A stretch of DNA of 64,000 bases from DASVTR01 sp036387475 (GTDB lineage Bacteria; Acidobacteriota; Blastocatellia; Pyrinomonadales; Pyrinomonadaceae): contig DASVTR010000013.1 in NCBI GenBank assembly GCA_036387475.1, positions 186,001 through 250,000 of the forward strand, read 5' to 3'. This document shows positions 35,078 to 44,125 of the stretch, piece after piece. A model generated the notes under the pieces. That model searched no databases. It worked only from the letters and a program-made list of their open reading frames with translations, and had not been told where the DNA came from. Made by a program: the position numbers and the translations under genes. Position 1 is the stretch's first letter; every line of letters starts with the position of its first letter.

Positions 35078-35800
35078 TTGGAACAACAGATACCCACTAA
35101 CAGCACGGCCAGGCGTTTGCTGGTTGTGGATGACGACTCGGATATGCGGCTGCTGCTGGCGGAATATTTTCGCCGCCTCGGTTTTGACGTTGAGGAGAAA
35201 GAGAGCGGCGCGACGGCCTTTGAGCCAGCGATTTCCGGGCGCTTCGATTGTTTCATCCTTGATGTCTCAATGCCGGGAATGACCGGCTTCGAGTTGCTGC
35301 GCCGCGTGCGCGAGCGCGGCGTCACAACGCCCGCCATGTTCCTGACCGCCCACGACGACATCGACGATAAGGTAGCAGGCTTCGCCGCCGGTGCTGACGA
35401 TTACTTGGCAAAGCCATTTAGCCCGCGCGAGTTGGAAGTCCGCATAGAGGCTCTGCTCCGGCGCGGCTCTAGTGTGCCGCTCATCGCAGATAACGAGCGG
35501 ATAGAAGTCGGCGATCTGGTGATAGATAAGCGCCGCCACGAGGTATCGCGGGCCGGTGTGCGCATTGACTTAACACCGCTGGAATTTCAAATACTGGAAC
35601 TGCTGGCCTCCGAGCCGGGCCGCGCCTGGTCGCGCAACGCCTTGCTCGATCAGGTCTGGAGCACGGAGTACGAAGGCTATCAACGCAACATCGATCCTCA
35701 CATTAATCGTCTGCGTAAAAAGCTGGAAGACGACCCAAAGAATCCGCACTACGTCTTGACCGTGCGCGGCGTCGGATACAAATTAAACGAAGCTCCTTAA
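35078..35800 (+). CDS. OmpR/PhoB-family response regulator (orphan)
   Basis: 240 aa, translated from TTG 35078 with AGGGA about 10 bp before it; no ATG fits. Receiver domain: acidic pair VVDDDSD, phospho-acceptor D62 in FILDVSMPG, Thr/Lys sites in FLTAHDD and LAKPFS. The C-terminal winged helix has LTPLEFQILELLASEPGRAWSR, the recognition helix region around VWSTEYEGYQRNIDPHINRLRKKLE, and VRGVGYKLNE. It binds DNA as a dimer when phosphorylated. No histidine kinase is adjacent. A TATAAT at 35031 may be its -10. Confidence 0.93.
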   Translation: MEQQIPTNSTARRLLVVDDDSDMRLLLAEYFRRLGFDVEEKESGATAFEPAISGRFDCFILDVSMPGMTGFELLRRVRERGVTTPAMFLTAHDDIDDKVAGFAAGADDYLAKPFSPRELEVRIEALLRRGSSVPLIADNERIEVGDLVIDKRRHEVSRAGVRIDLTPLEFQILELLASEPGRAWSRNALLDQVWSTEYEGYQRNIDPHINRLRKKLEDDPKNPHYVLTVRGVGYKLNEAP

Positions 35801-35864
35801 GATTAACTCTCTTCCGTCGCGTGCGCTGTCCGGGCGTCCGCTCAGCCCGCCGCGTTTGAAGAAC

Positions 35865-37460
35865 ATGAAACGAGTATCGCTTATGCCCCACTGCCTTCTC
35901 TCATTGAAAACACTTTCTCTTTTAATACTGCTGGCCGTCACGGCTTTTATTCCGACCTCGGCGCAAACCGAGCCATCTGCATTGCAGCAAAAAACGGAAT
36001 TGCGCTTGAGCTGGGAAAGAGCGCCGGGAATCAATCGTTACCGTTTGCAGGTCTCGAAAGACGAGCAGTTCACAGACCTCGTTTTTGACAGCGCCATAGA
36101 GGGCTTGGAGTATATCGTCAGCGATCTGCCGCCGGGCAGTTATCTCTGGCGCGTCGCGCCCGCAGCCGCCGAGACAGGTACTTTCTCCAAGCCACAGAAG
36201 GTGGAGATAAAGAGCGCGTCTAAGGTGGAAAGCCGCGCTGGCAGCACCGCTACTGCTACTGCCGGCGGCACTCGAACATCGAGCGTCACGCCCGCAAGCA
36301 ATATCGTCTGGTTTACGGCGACAGGGAATATCCCTCGGCCCGTCGCTTTTTATCTGCGCGATCAGTCTGTGCCGGACATAGTCGGCGTGAATTCGGAGGG
36401 GATGGTTTACGCGCTTGATGGGACGAACGGGGTCTCGCTCTGGTCGTCGCGTTTTCGTCCCAACGCTAAACGCGACGAGCCGACTGGCAATGGCGGCGCT
36501 CAGCCGTTTCAGCCCGTTGCGTTCGGTGCGAGCGGTGGACTTGAAAATGTTCTGGTGGCGGTCGAGGGAGGCGTCTGGGCCAGAGAAGGAGCAACGGGAA
36601 AGGTCTTGTGGCGCGCTACGCTGCCAGGTCGAGCCGCCAGCGCAGTGGTCGGCGATTTGAACGGCGACGGCACGATGGAGGTCGCAGTCTTTCAAGATAA
36701 TCCGACGGGGCTGAGTATTCTTGATGCCAGCACGGGCAAGACGCTCGCTCAAACAAATCTGGATTCGGCGCTGATGGGAGCGCCCGCCGCGTTTGCCTCT
36801 AAAACCGAACCGGGCCTGCTACTCGCGCTGGCGGGCGGCACGCTGGATGTGCGGAATGCGAAAGGCGAGCGCGTTCGCTCAACCAAGCTGGACGTGCAGT
36901 TCACAACGCCGCCCTTGATAGTTGAAGCGCAACAGGGCACGCTGGCGATGCTGGGGACTGACCGTGGGCTGATCGCCGTTGATGTCAATACTTTGAAACC
37001 GCTCTGGCGCGTGGCAACCGAAGGCGATGCTCCGCGCGGCCAACTCGCAGCCGCAGACATGGACAATGACGGCTCGCCGGAGGTCGTGATGATTACGCGG
37101 CGTGGCCGGACGGTGGTGGTCAACACCGCCAATGGAAAAATTAAGTGGTACGCGAATATTCCTAATCGCGCGGGGACGGTAACCGTCACCGACTTGAATA
37201 AGGATGGCGCGCCCGATGTCTTCATCGCTGCGGATTCATCCAGCATGACGGGCCACGATGGCCGGAGCGGCGCTTTGATTTTCGGTGATGAAAAGGGAAC
37301 TATCAATACGACAGGCAACGCGGAAGACCAGGGCGCGACTTACCAAACGTGCGCGTATATCGGAAGCCGCACCGGCAACGCCAGCGCACCGCTCGTCGTC
37401 TGCAACGACCCGGAAGGCCGCGGCCTGAGGGCTGTCGGAGCACCTTCGTCAAGCAAGTAA
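35865..37460 (+). CDS. secreted FG-GAP/PQQ-repeat protein with N-terminal Fn3-like domain
   Basis: 531 aa from the ATG at 35865 (the frame also has TTG 35856 and ATG 35883). A signal peptide ends near TSAQ (about residue 34). Residues 45-105 look like a fibronectin/Ig-type module (LSWERAPGINRYRLQVSKD, then LPPGSYLWRV). A linker rich in Ala/Thr/Ser follows. The rest is a beta-propeller mixing PQQ-type blades ('VYALDGTNGVSLWSS') with FG-GAP calcium loops: DLNGDGTMEV, DMDNDGSPEV and DLNKDGAPDV. Probably a surface or periplasmic binding protein; no catalytic residues seen. Confidence 0.8.
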   Translation: MKRVSLMPHCLLSLKTLSLLILLAVTAFIPTSAQTEPSALQQKTELRLSWERAPGINRYRLQVSKDEQFTDLVFDSAIEGLEYIVSDLPPGSYLWRVAPAAAETGTFSKPQKVEIKSASKVESRAGSTATATAGGTRTSSVTPASNIVWFTATGNIPRPVAFYLRDQSVPDIVGVNSEGMVYALDGTNGVSLWSSRFRPNAKRDEPTGNGGAQPFQPVAFGASGGLENVLVAVEGGVWAREGATGKVLWRATLPGRAASAVVGDLNGDGTMEVAVFQDNPTGLSILDASTGKTLAQTNLDSALMGAPAAFASKTEPGLLLALAGGTLDVRNAKGERVRSTKLDVQFTTPPLIVEAQQGTLAMLGTDRGLIAVDVNTLKPLWRVATEGDAPRGQLAAADMDNDGSPEVVMITRRGRTVVVNTANGKIKWYANIPNRAGTVTVTDLNKDGAPDVFIAADSSSMTGHDGRSGALIFGDEKGTINTTGNAEDQGATYQTCAYIGSRTGNASAPLVVCNDPEGRGLRAVGAPSSSK

Positions 37461-37491
37461 GAGTTTATTAATTAGGAGAGAAGAAAATCAG

Positions 37492-37638
37492 ATGATCTGG
37501 GCCATCGCTGTTTTACTGGTTATCGCATGGTCAATCGGCATGATTCTTCACATGGGCGGATTTCTGCACGTTCTGCTTTTGTGTGCCATCGCCATCATCA
37601 TCGTGCAATTGGTCGCGAGGCGTCGTGCCGTTGATTGA
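37492..37638 (+). CDS. second Lmo0937-type mini membrane protein (48 aa)
   Basis: An ATG at 37492 after TTAGGAGAGAAG opens a 48-codon frame ending TGA 37636-37638. Two hydrophobic helices (MIWAIAVLLVIAWSIGMI and LHVLLLCAIAIIIVQLV) are joined by LHMGGF, with a basic end ARRRAVD. Length and layout are the same as the gene at 5551. It follows the FG-GAP gene by 31 bp and may be in its transcript. Confidence 0.85.
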   Translation: MIWAIAVLLVIAWSIGMILHMGGFLHVLLLCAIAIIIVQLVARRRAVD

Positions 37639-37685
37639 TGGATGATGAGGCAGCCTCTTTTCAAGAGAAGAAGCTGAGCAGGGAA

Positions 37686-37736
37686 GAAGCCGTGGGCGCG
37701 AATGAAAGATTAAATCTTTCACTCGCCCACGGCTTC
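37686..37736. terminator. long hairpin terminator
   Basis: GAAGCCGTGGGCG pairs with CGCCCACGGCTTC (13 bp). An inner stem GAAAGAT/ATCTTTC extends it, and TTTG follows. It serves the mini membrane gene on plus and can also stop the metzincin gene on minus. Confidence 0.85.
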
Positions 37737-37769
37737 TTTGCTCAAGCTCAAATGTTTTTGCAGCAGAGC

Positions 37770-40700
37770 TTACTGCACTACGTCGAGCGTAATGTCGTCA
37801 AGGAAGAACCATGTGACTATGGAAGCGTTCTCTGTGCCGAGGAAGAAGACGCGTATACTCTGGCCCTTGTAAGGTAAAAGGTTGATGGTTCTCCTCTCGA
37901 ACCCGATTGTTTTGTTCAGATTCGAGTAGATGACGGGAGTCGCCAGAACAACCCCGCTGGTGTTTTGAATCTGTAGCCGCAAGGTATCGTTAGCCAGCGT
38001 CATGGTCGTTTCATTGGTTGGCAACCAGAGATAGAAATTAAGGTTTGCGGAGAGCGCGTTGGCGGGTATCGTCACATCCTGATAAATGTGCTCGGAGACA
38101 GCCGCGCCGTAACCGCCGAGCCAGGCAGACCAGACGCCTGTGTGTGATTGCCCGCCGTTGCCGTTGTAGATAATCTTGGTGCTGGTCGGAGTGCTCATAG
38201 TCCAGGCAACGCGCCCAAGCTCAAAGCCGGGATTCGCCAGAAGTTGAGATTGAGTGTTGACGACAGACAGGGCCACGCTGCGTACTTCACCGTTAGCGCT
38301 GGCGTTGAGGAAGCCTTTCTGGCTCGGCAAGGCCAGCGTCGTCGTAACGGGAAAGGTCTGACTCAATGTCCCCGCATTGACTGTCACGCTCACAGGGATA
38401 GTCGTAGCCGGTAGATTGTCAGTCAGAGACACTACCGTATTGGTGGTCGAAAGGCGCTCCAGGACAATTGTTCCCACTGCCGAACTGCTGCCGATAATCG
38501 GATTGGGGTTGACGGTGATTGACTGCACGCTGACGGGCCGCACGGTCAGCGGAGTGGTCTTTGTCACTCCGCCATAGCTGGCTGTGACTGCACCCGGAAA
38601 TCTGGCTGTAACCACTACCGTAGTAATCGTGAAAGTTTTGCTGGTAGTGCCCGGCGCGATGAGAGCGCTGGCAGGAGTAGTGGCAGTCGTTAAGTTATCC
38701 GCGAGCGTGACGAGCGCGCCCGCAGCCGGGGCCGGGCCATCAAGCGAGATTGTGCCCGTGACGTTGTTGCCTCCGGCCACAGAAGCAGGAACAAGCGTTA
38801 CTGACGTGAGCATCGCCGGTCGCACCGTTAACGCGGCCAGCTTGGTAATAAGTCCTTGCTTGGCTGTCACCGTCCCGCTCTGGCTGGCAGCAACGATCAC
38901 TGTTGTGATGGTGAAAGTCCTGCTCATCGACCCGGCTGGAATCGTGACGCTTAAAGGAACTGTCGTGGCCGGGAGATTATCGCTCAAGGTCACGACCACC
39001 CCGGCGGCGGGAGCAGGGCCGTTTAGTGTGACCGTGCCCGTGACGTTAACGCCTCCGGCAACAGAGGTTGGGCTGACGACGATGGATGATAGAGCTATAG
39101 GCCCGACGATTAACGGCATGCTCTTCAGCACCCCGCCATAGCTGGCCGTTACAATTCCACTTTGACTGATGGCGACGGAAACAGTGGTAATGGCAAAGGT
39201 CTTTGTCTTAAGGCCCGCCGGAATGACAACGCTCGCGGGCGTAGTAGCTGCCGCGATGTTGTCAGCAAGTGTGATTGTCGCTCCGGCTGCCGGGGCTGGC
39301 CCATTGAGCGTCACAGTGCCGGTTACAGTCCCGCCTCCGCCGATGTCTGATGTGCTCAAGGTCAGAGAGGAAAGCGCGATTGGCTGAACAGTCAGCGCCG
39401 CCGTTTTATTAACTCCCCTGTAGCTGGCCGTGACAATACCGCTCTGGCTGGCGGCAACGCTTGTCGTCGTAATCGTAAAGGTCTTGCTGGTCAGTCCTGC
39501 CGGAATAACTACAGTGGCCGGGAGCGTCGTCGCTGCCAGATTATCGCTGAGCGCGACGGTTGCGCCCATCGTCGGAGCGGGCGCATTCAGCGTCACTGTT
39601 CCCGTGATTGTATTGCCGCCGACGACGGGCGAAGGATTCAGCGCCAGCGCGTTGAGGTTAGTGGTAAAAGTGACAGACACACTCAAAGCTGCCGGGACTG
39701 TGGCAGACTTGCTGACGGTCGTTATCTTGATGCCGTTGATTGTATCTGTAAATGTCTGCCCGATGCCGAGCGATGCGTCGTTTGGGCCATTACCGGACGT
39801 TGGTGTCATGTCCAGCAGATTGCTTTGCGTGACGCCTGTATAGCCCCAGTGAATCACTGCTCCGTCGGGATTCATCATTTGGCCTATCAACGCCTGCCGA
39901 AATTCTACCCAGTAATAGGTGTTGGCATCTCTTTGAATCTTGAGCGCACGTTTGCCCGTAGAGCTAATAGAGTCGAATGCCTGTATGAGATGAGTGCCGC
40001 TAGCTTCAACGGTTTGCACGTCCGTCGAAGGAAGCCAATTCAACACATTTTTAGACCAACTGTTGAAGTGGCGAAAGCCTGTGCTATCGCCGAAGCCCAT
40101 CGCATCGAACGGGTCACCGTATTCCTGACTTGGCCCACTGCCAATCGGATTACCGGCGGTCGGCTGCCAGAAGTTTGCATGATGAAGACCGTAGTTGTGG
40201 CCCAATTCATGAACAGTCACACGCAAATCGAAGTAGCCGTTAAGCCAGGAGCCTTTTGCGCCGATGTAGCCAAGTCCGGCCCACCAAAAGCCGGAGATGT
40301 TTTTGAATGCGAGGAGTTCAAGATTGTAGTTAGCGCTGTCAAACCCTGCTGTCTTGGCTGCGGCACGAGCGTCCGTCATTAACTGGTAAGGATTATTATT
40401 AGTGCCATACCAAGTGGAAGGCTGCGGCATTCTCAGCACGGTTGTGACGGTCGCGGCGAAAGAGGTTTTATTGTATGAATTATTTTTGTAGAAGTTATTG
40501 CACAGCGTATTGACCAGATTTTGTGCATTGGCAACCGTCAGCGCAGTGCCGTTGACATCCGTCGGCTCGCCCGGCTTATCAGAGAAATCAACTCTGATGA
40601 CCAGAACAGTCTTTGGCCCTTCTGTCCAGGGTGATGCTGCCACAAGGCCGCTGGCTTCGGCCATTTCCGCCGCCGCTGTTTCTCCATCCGCGACGGTCGC

Positions 40701-41576
40701 CCCGGTGATATTTGTGCTGCTCGCTTCAATGCTCTCCGGGCCGATGGTCATTTCTCTCTTTTTCAATTTCTCTTCAAAGCGATTTAATTGTTCCTGATCT
40801 TCGAAATGCAAAATTTTACCGCCGACTTCCGCATCAATGCCGGGCGCGGCTGACGGTGTATCTCCCTCTTCGACTTTCAGTACGCGCACAGGACTCTCCG
40901 CCAGAGCAATCACGCCGTCCATCTTCACGCCGCGCAGCGGAATGTTCATCTTGGTCGTCATCTCAAGCTTGTGCCCGTAGACGCTCGCTTGATATATCTT
41001 GCCTTCGATGACTACTTTTCGTTCTGTCCGCCCGTGTTTAAGCTCGCCGGACGCCGGGTCAACCCCATCGAACACCATCACCAGATAATCGCCATAGCTG
41101 CTGATCTGCTCTTCCACATCTACTTGAATCTGCGCTGGCAACTTTCGACGCATTTCTGCCGGGACGGCTTGCTCAATCGCGCTGGCCGGGTCGTCCTCAA
41201 CGAGTTTAGCCATAATGGCGCGGCGCTGACGGGCTAGCTCCTGACCCCTTTGTTCGGAAGCGGAAATAGAACCGGCGATGCTGTATTGTTCGAGCCAGTC
41301 CCTAAACTCTCCCAGCACCGGAGCTTTCGCCAGAGGGCTGCGCTTGCCGCGCGACTGCTCATCAAGAGAAGGTTCTTCCTGTTGAATAGCAGCTTCGCGC
41401 TTTGTCTGTGAAGTCTCTTGCTGTTGACGTTTTACTGCTTTGGGGTTGGCAAGCGGCGGATTTGAAGTTCCGGCGGCGAAGCCTTGCAGCGGAAACAAAT
41501 TGATGATGAGAGCTAAGACTATCGAGCGGGCAACATAATATCTCTGACGATTACGAGGGAAGAAAGGGGATTTCAT
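37770..41576 (-). CDS. large secreted metzincin protease with five tandem Ig-like domains
   Basis: 1268 aa, AAGGAG 5-6 bp before the ATG. A signal peptide (about 1-35) and a propeptide-like region to about 315 precede the catalytic domain. Zinc motif HELGHNYGLHH (H456, H460, G463, H466) fits HExxHxxGxxH; the Met-turn is in FDAMGFGD (M493). The motif and NWLP segment resemble gametolysin (M11) peptidases. Residues 641-1112 are five tandem domains of about 93 aa, each with a 'GTVTLNGPAPAAGA' strand, 'DN' and 'VVIPAGLTSKTFTI'. The last 150 residues (NPGFELGRVAWT onward) look like a carbohydrate-binding jelly roll. Probably degrades extracellular protein or cell-wall glycoprotein. Confidence 0.88.
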   Translation of the reverse strand: MKSPFFPRNRQRYYVARSIVLALIINLFPLQGFAAGTSNPPLANPKAVKRQQQETSQTKREAAIQQEEPSLDEQSRGKRSPLAKAPVLGEFRDWLEQYSIAGSISASEQRGQELARQRRAIMAKLVEDDPASAIEQAVPAEMRRKLPAQIQVDVEEQISSYGDYLVMVFDGVDPASGELKHGRTERKVVIEGKIYQASVYGHKLEMTTKMNIPLRGVKMDGVIALAESPVRVLKVEEGDTPSAAPGIDAEVGGKILHFEDQEQLNRFEEKLKKREMTIGPESIEASSTNITGATVADGETAAAEMAEASGLVAASPWTEGPKTVLVIRVDFSDKPGEPTDVNGTALTVANAQNLVNTLCNNFYKNNSYNKTSFAATVTTVLRMPQPSTWYGTNNNPYQLMTDARAAAKTAGFDSANYNLELLAFKNISGFWWAGLGYIGAKGSWLNGYFDLRVTVHELGHNYGLHHANFWQPTAGNPIGSGPSQEYGDPFDAMGFGDSTGFRHFNSWSKNVLNWLPSTDVQTVEASGTHLIQAFDSISSTGKRALKIQRDANTYYWVEFRQALIGQMMNPDGAVIHWGYTGVTQSNLLDMTPTSGNGPNDASLGIGQTFTDTINGIKITTVSKSATVPAALSVSVTFTTNLNALALNPSPVVGGNTITGTVTLNAPAPTMGATVALSDNLAATTLPATVVIPAGLTSKTFTITTTSVAASQSGIVTASYRGVNKTAALTVQPIALSSLTLSTSDIGGGGTVTGTVTLNGPAPAAGATITLADNIAAATTPASVVIPAGLKTKTFAITTVSVAISQSGIVTASYGGVLKSMPLIVGPIALSSIVVSPTSVAGGVNVTGTVTLNGPAPAAGVVVTLSDNLPATTVPLSVTIPAGSMSRTFTITTVIVAASQSGTVTAKQGLITKLAALTVRPAMLTSVTLVPASVAGGNNVTGTISLDGPAPAAGALVTLADNLTTATTPASALIAPGTTSKTFTITTVVVTARFPGAVTASYGGVTKTTPLTVRPVSVQSITVNPNPIIGSSSAVGTIVLERLSTTNTVVSLTDNLPATTIPVSVTVNAGTLSQTFPVTTTLALPSQKGFLNASANGEVRSVALSVVNTQSQLLANPGFELGRVAWTMSTPTSTKIIYNGNGGQSHTGVWSAWLGGYGAAVSEHIYQDVTIPANALSANLNFYLWLPTNETTMTLANDTLRLQIQNTSGVVLATPVIYSNLNKTIGFERRTINLLPYKGQSIRVFFLGTENASIVTWFFLDDITLDVVQ

Positions 41577-41772
41577 ATAACTCCTTGCAGAAAAGCTACA
41601 ACCGGGGGTCAGTTGTCAGGCTGCTAACTTACGAATGAGGGAACAAAGCCGAAATTCGATTGTGTTGATAATTAAACCTGAGTTAGTTGCGGAAACTTAG
41701 GCTCAGAAAGAACCGACGAGAAACTAACAGGTAGGATAAATTATTAACGCCATATTATCAAGAGAAACTTCC

Positions 41773-41812
41773 GGCGGCTTCTCTGCGGTATCTTGCCTTA
41801 GAGAAGCCCGCC
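41773..41812 (-). terminator. hairpin terminator of the lipoprotein gene
   Basis: GGCGG-CTTCTCT and AGAGAAGCCCGCC pair with one bulged base. On the minus strand it lies 33 bp after the lipoprotein stop and is followed by GTTTCTCTT. Confidence 0.6.
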
Positions 41813-41845
41813 GCTGTTTGTACGCAAGGAAACTGCCGTCGGAGC

Positions 41846-42241
41846 TTACGGCCTGCCGTTCAAAATTCCGCGAACCCTGCGTTCGCCCTCTTTAATCAGC
41901 CCGCCTGAATCGCGCAGGATACGGTCGCCCTTCTTCTTAATCTCCTTTTCGGCGGTTTGAACGGTTGGCTCTTTGTTAGTGCGTTTGGCCGGAGCATTGC
42001 CGTTAGCGCTCCTTTGCCCGTTGGTATTTTTGCCCGTGCTTTTAGCTCTGTTATCGGTAGAAGTGGTCGTGGAATCATCGGCCATCTCTTCCGTGTTGCT
42101 GTCTTCCGTCGTCGTGACGGTCGTGTTCGTATTTTCTGTATTGCCGTTAGCGGTATTATTGCTCGTTGCTTGCTTTGAACAACCTGCGAGAAAGATTGTC
42201 AGGAGGATGCTGAAAACTATCAGGCCGAGCTTGCTTCTCAT
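41846..42241 (-). CDS. low-complexity lipoprotein with basic C-terminus
   Basis: 131 aa. AAGGAG lies upstream of the ATG. Signal peptide and lipobox LAGC (C21). The mature chain begins with Asn/Thr/Glu repeats (NNTANGNTENTNTTVTTTED), then a Lys/Arg-rich tail (EKEIKKKGDRILRDSGGLI). The overall plan matches the lipoprotein at 24965 but the tail is different and charged. No known domain. Confidence 0.72.
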   Translation of the reverse strand: MRSKLGLIVFSILLTIFLAGCSKQATSNNTANGNTENTNTTVTTTEDSNTEEMADDSTTTSTDNRAKSTGKNTNGQRSANGNAPAKRTNKEPTVQTAEKEIKKKGDRILRDSGGLIKEGERRVRGILNGRP

Positions 42242-42547
42242 CTTTACAAAATCTCCTTCGGGTCAAAGGGTCTGACGCTCTGCTGCGGGACGCTTCCATG
42301 CAGCTTTAACTTTCAGGGGCAGACGCGCCACTTCGCCGCTCTGTAATATGCGACTTTTGGCAGGAAATCAAGTCTGAGCGCTCTGCTTCGAGGCTACAGC
42401 GAAGCGTAGCCGACTTGATTCTCACGGCGCGCTTCGGCAACAATGAGGCGCGACGGCGCATCAATGAATTGAACTCTGGGGCTTCGCGTCGGACATCAAG
42501 CGTCCCTGCGCACGCCAAATCCAGCAACTTTAAGGAGCTATCGCTGT
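42242..42547. other. 306-bp gap with a stacked inverted repeat
   Basis: Divergent region between the lipoprotein and OmpA-family genes. The only strong structure is the nested stem at 42366-42420. A 73-codon minus ORF has no start context. Confidence 0.5.
42366..42420 (+). ncRNA. candidate structured leader or small RNA (unproven)
   Basis: AATCAAGTC (42366-42374) pairs with GACTTGATT (42412-42420). Immediately inside, GGCTAC pairs with GTAGCC across an 8-nt loop, leaving a 17-nt one-sided bulge. The two helices stack without gap. It lies 130 bp before the OmpA-family start. A DNA-level site is equally possible. Confidence 0.3.
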
Positions 42548-44125
42548 ATGAAACAGACAGACTCTCCGTTGCGTCTCTCCCTTAACATAATCGCGTTAAT
42601 CTTAATCACAACCGCTTCCATTCTCGCGCAAAGCGATCTGGCGCGACAGACGATTGCCGTTACCTATCCGCTCGACCAAACCGTGACGGTCAAATTTCGC
42701 GGGACAACGCGGCTGCCGCGCTTAAGCGGTGAAGCGAAGGTGAGAAGGGCCGGAAGACGCGGCACTCGCGTCGAGCTATCGCTGGAAAATCTGCCGCGAG
42801 CAAACGAACTGGGCGGAGTCTATACGACCTATATCCTGTGGGCTATCTCGCCCGAAGGCCGCCTTGATAATCTTGGAGAGATTAAGCGGAGCGGCAGTTT
42901 CATCGTCAACTCCAAGCTGGACGTGACCACTCCGCTGCAAACCTTCGCGCTGATCGTCACTGCCGAGCCGCACTTCCTCGTCCGTGGGCCAAGCCGCATG
43001 GTCGTCCTTGAAAATCTCCCGCCGCGCAAGCTCGACGATGCGGAGATTGCCACCGTCAACGTGCAGTACATCGGAAACACCAGCGACTACTTTAACGACC
43101 CGCGCGTCCCAGAAGTGGCCGACGCTGATTATCGCAAGACGCCCGTCTCGCTACTCGGCGCAAGGCAAGCAATCAATCTGGCGCGTTATGCCGGAGCCGA
43201 ACGCGAAGCCGCCGACGAATTGCGAGAGGCGCAAGCGCAACTCGAACTCGCTGAAAACGCCTGGCGCTTGAAGCAGGAAGAATCGGAAATTGACGCGGCG
43301 GCCCGCCGTGCCATCAGCCTCGGCGTGAAGGCGGAGGAAGCGGCTGAATCGAGACGTGCGGCCCGCGCACGCCGCGACGAAATCGCGCGCCGTGACGCCG
43401 CCGTGCGCGAGGCCGAAGACACTGCCGCCACCGCCAACGAGCAGATTGAGAAACTGCGCGACGCGCTCGAAAAAGAGCAACACGCGCGCGAGATGGCAGA
43501 GCGCGATGCGGCCAACTACAATCAGCAGTTACGCGATTTGAGAACCGAGGTGGCGCGTCTGCGCGACGAGCTACAAAGCGTGCGCTCCGAAGGTGAAGAC
43601 GCGAAGGTCAAGCTGGCGCGTATCGAAGGCGAAAGGGCTGCCGAAGCATCGCGCAAGGCCAGCGAGCAGCAGGCAGAACAACAGCGCTCGACCGCCGCCG
43701 AGTTGAAACAAACCTTGGCGCGTTATGGCACTGTCAAGCAGACAGCGCGCGGTCTACAGCTTGTGCTCCCTGAATCCTACTGGGCAGACGCGCGCCGCAG
43801 CGAGCTATCTTCAGCCGCCGCCGCGAAACTCGAACCGCTGGCGGCGCTTCTCGCCAACAATCCTGATTACCAGATAGTCATTGAATCCTACACGGACAAT
43901 CGCGGAGACGAAGCCGTGCTGCAACAACTCACGGAAGATCGCGCGCGTGCTTTAGCCGACCGCTTCGTCAGCGCCGGAATAGACGGCGCACGCATACAAG
44001 CAAGCGGCATGGGCACATCAAATCCAATTGCGCCCAATACCCGGACGGGACGCGTCCGTAATCGTCGCACCGAAATCACACTTGTCGCTGGCGCTCAGCA
44101 ATCAGCCGTCAGCAATCAGGACTAA
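42548..44125 (+). CDS. OmpA-family peptidoglycan-binding protein with coiled coil
   Basis: 525 aa, AAGGAG about 10 bp before the ATG. Signal peptide 1-28 (cleavage near LAQS). Residues 30-180 are beta-rich; about 215-395 form a long Ala/Glu/Arg coiled coil. The C-terminal OmpA domain (about 400-515) has IVIESYTDNRGDEAVLQQL and the ASGMGTSNPIAPNTRTGRVRNRRTEI-type ending, split here as GMGTSNP and NRRTEI. It probably tethers the outer membrane or a complex to the wall. The last ten residues (AQQSAVSNQD) are encoded by a heptamer repeat (CAGCAAT CAGCCGT CAGCAAT CAGGACT), not by conserved sequence. Confidence 0.88.
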   Translation: MKQTDSPLRLSLNIIALILITTASILAQSDLARQTIAVTYPLDQTVTVKFRGTTRLPRLSGEAKVRRAGRRGTRVELSLENLPRANELGGVYTTYILWAISPEGRLDNLGEIKRSGSFIVNSKLDVTTPLQTFALIVTAEPHFLVRGPSRMVVLENLPPRKLDDAEIATVNVQYIGNTSDYFNDPRVPEVADADYRKTPVSLLGARQAINLARYAGAEREAADELREAQAQLELAENAWRLKQEESEIDAAARRAISLGVKAEEAAESRRAARARRDEIARRDAAVREAEDTAATANEQIEKLRDALEKEQHAREMAERDAANYNQQLRDLRTEVARLRDELQSVRSEGEDAKVKLARIEGERAAEASRKASEQQAEQQRSTAAELKQTLARYGTVKQTARGLQLVLPESYWADARRSELSSAAAAKLEPLAALLANNPDYQIVIESYTDNRGDEAVLQQLTEDRARALADRFVSAGIDGARIQASGMGTSNPIAPNTRTGRVRNRRTEITLVAGAQQSAVSNQD

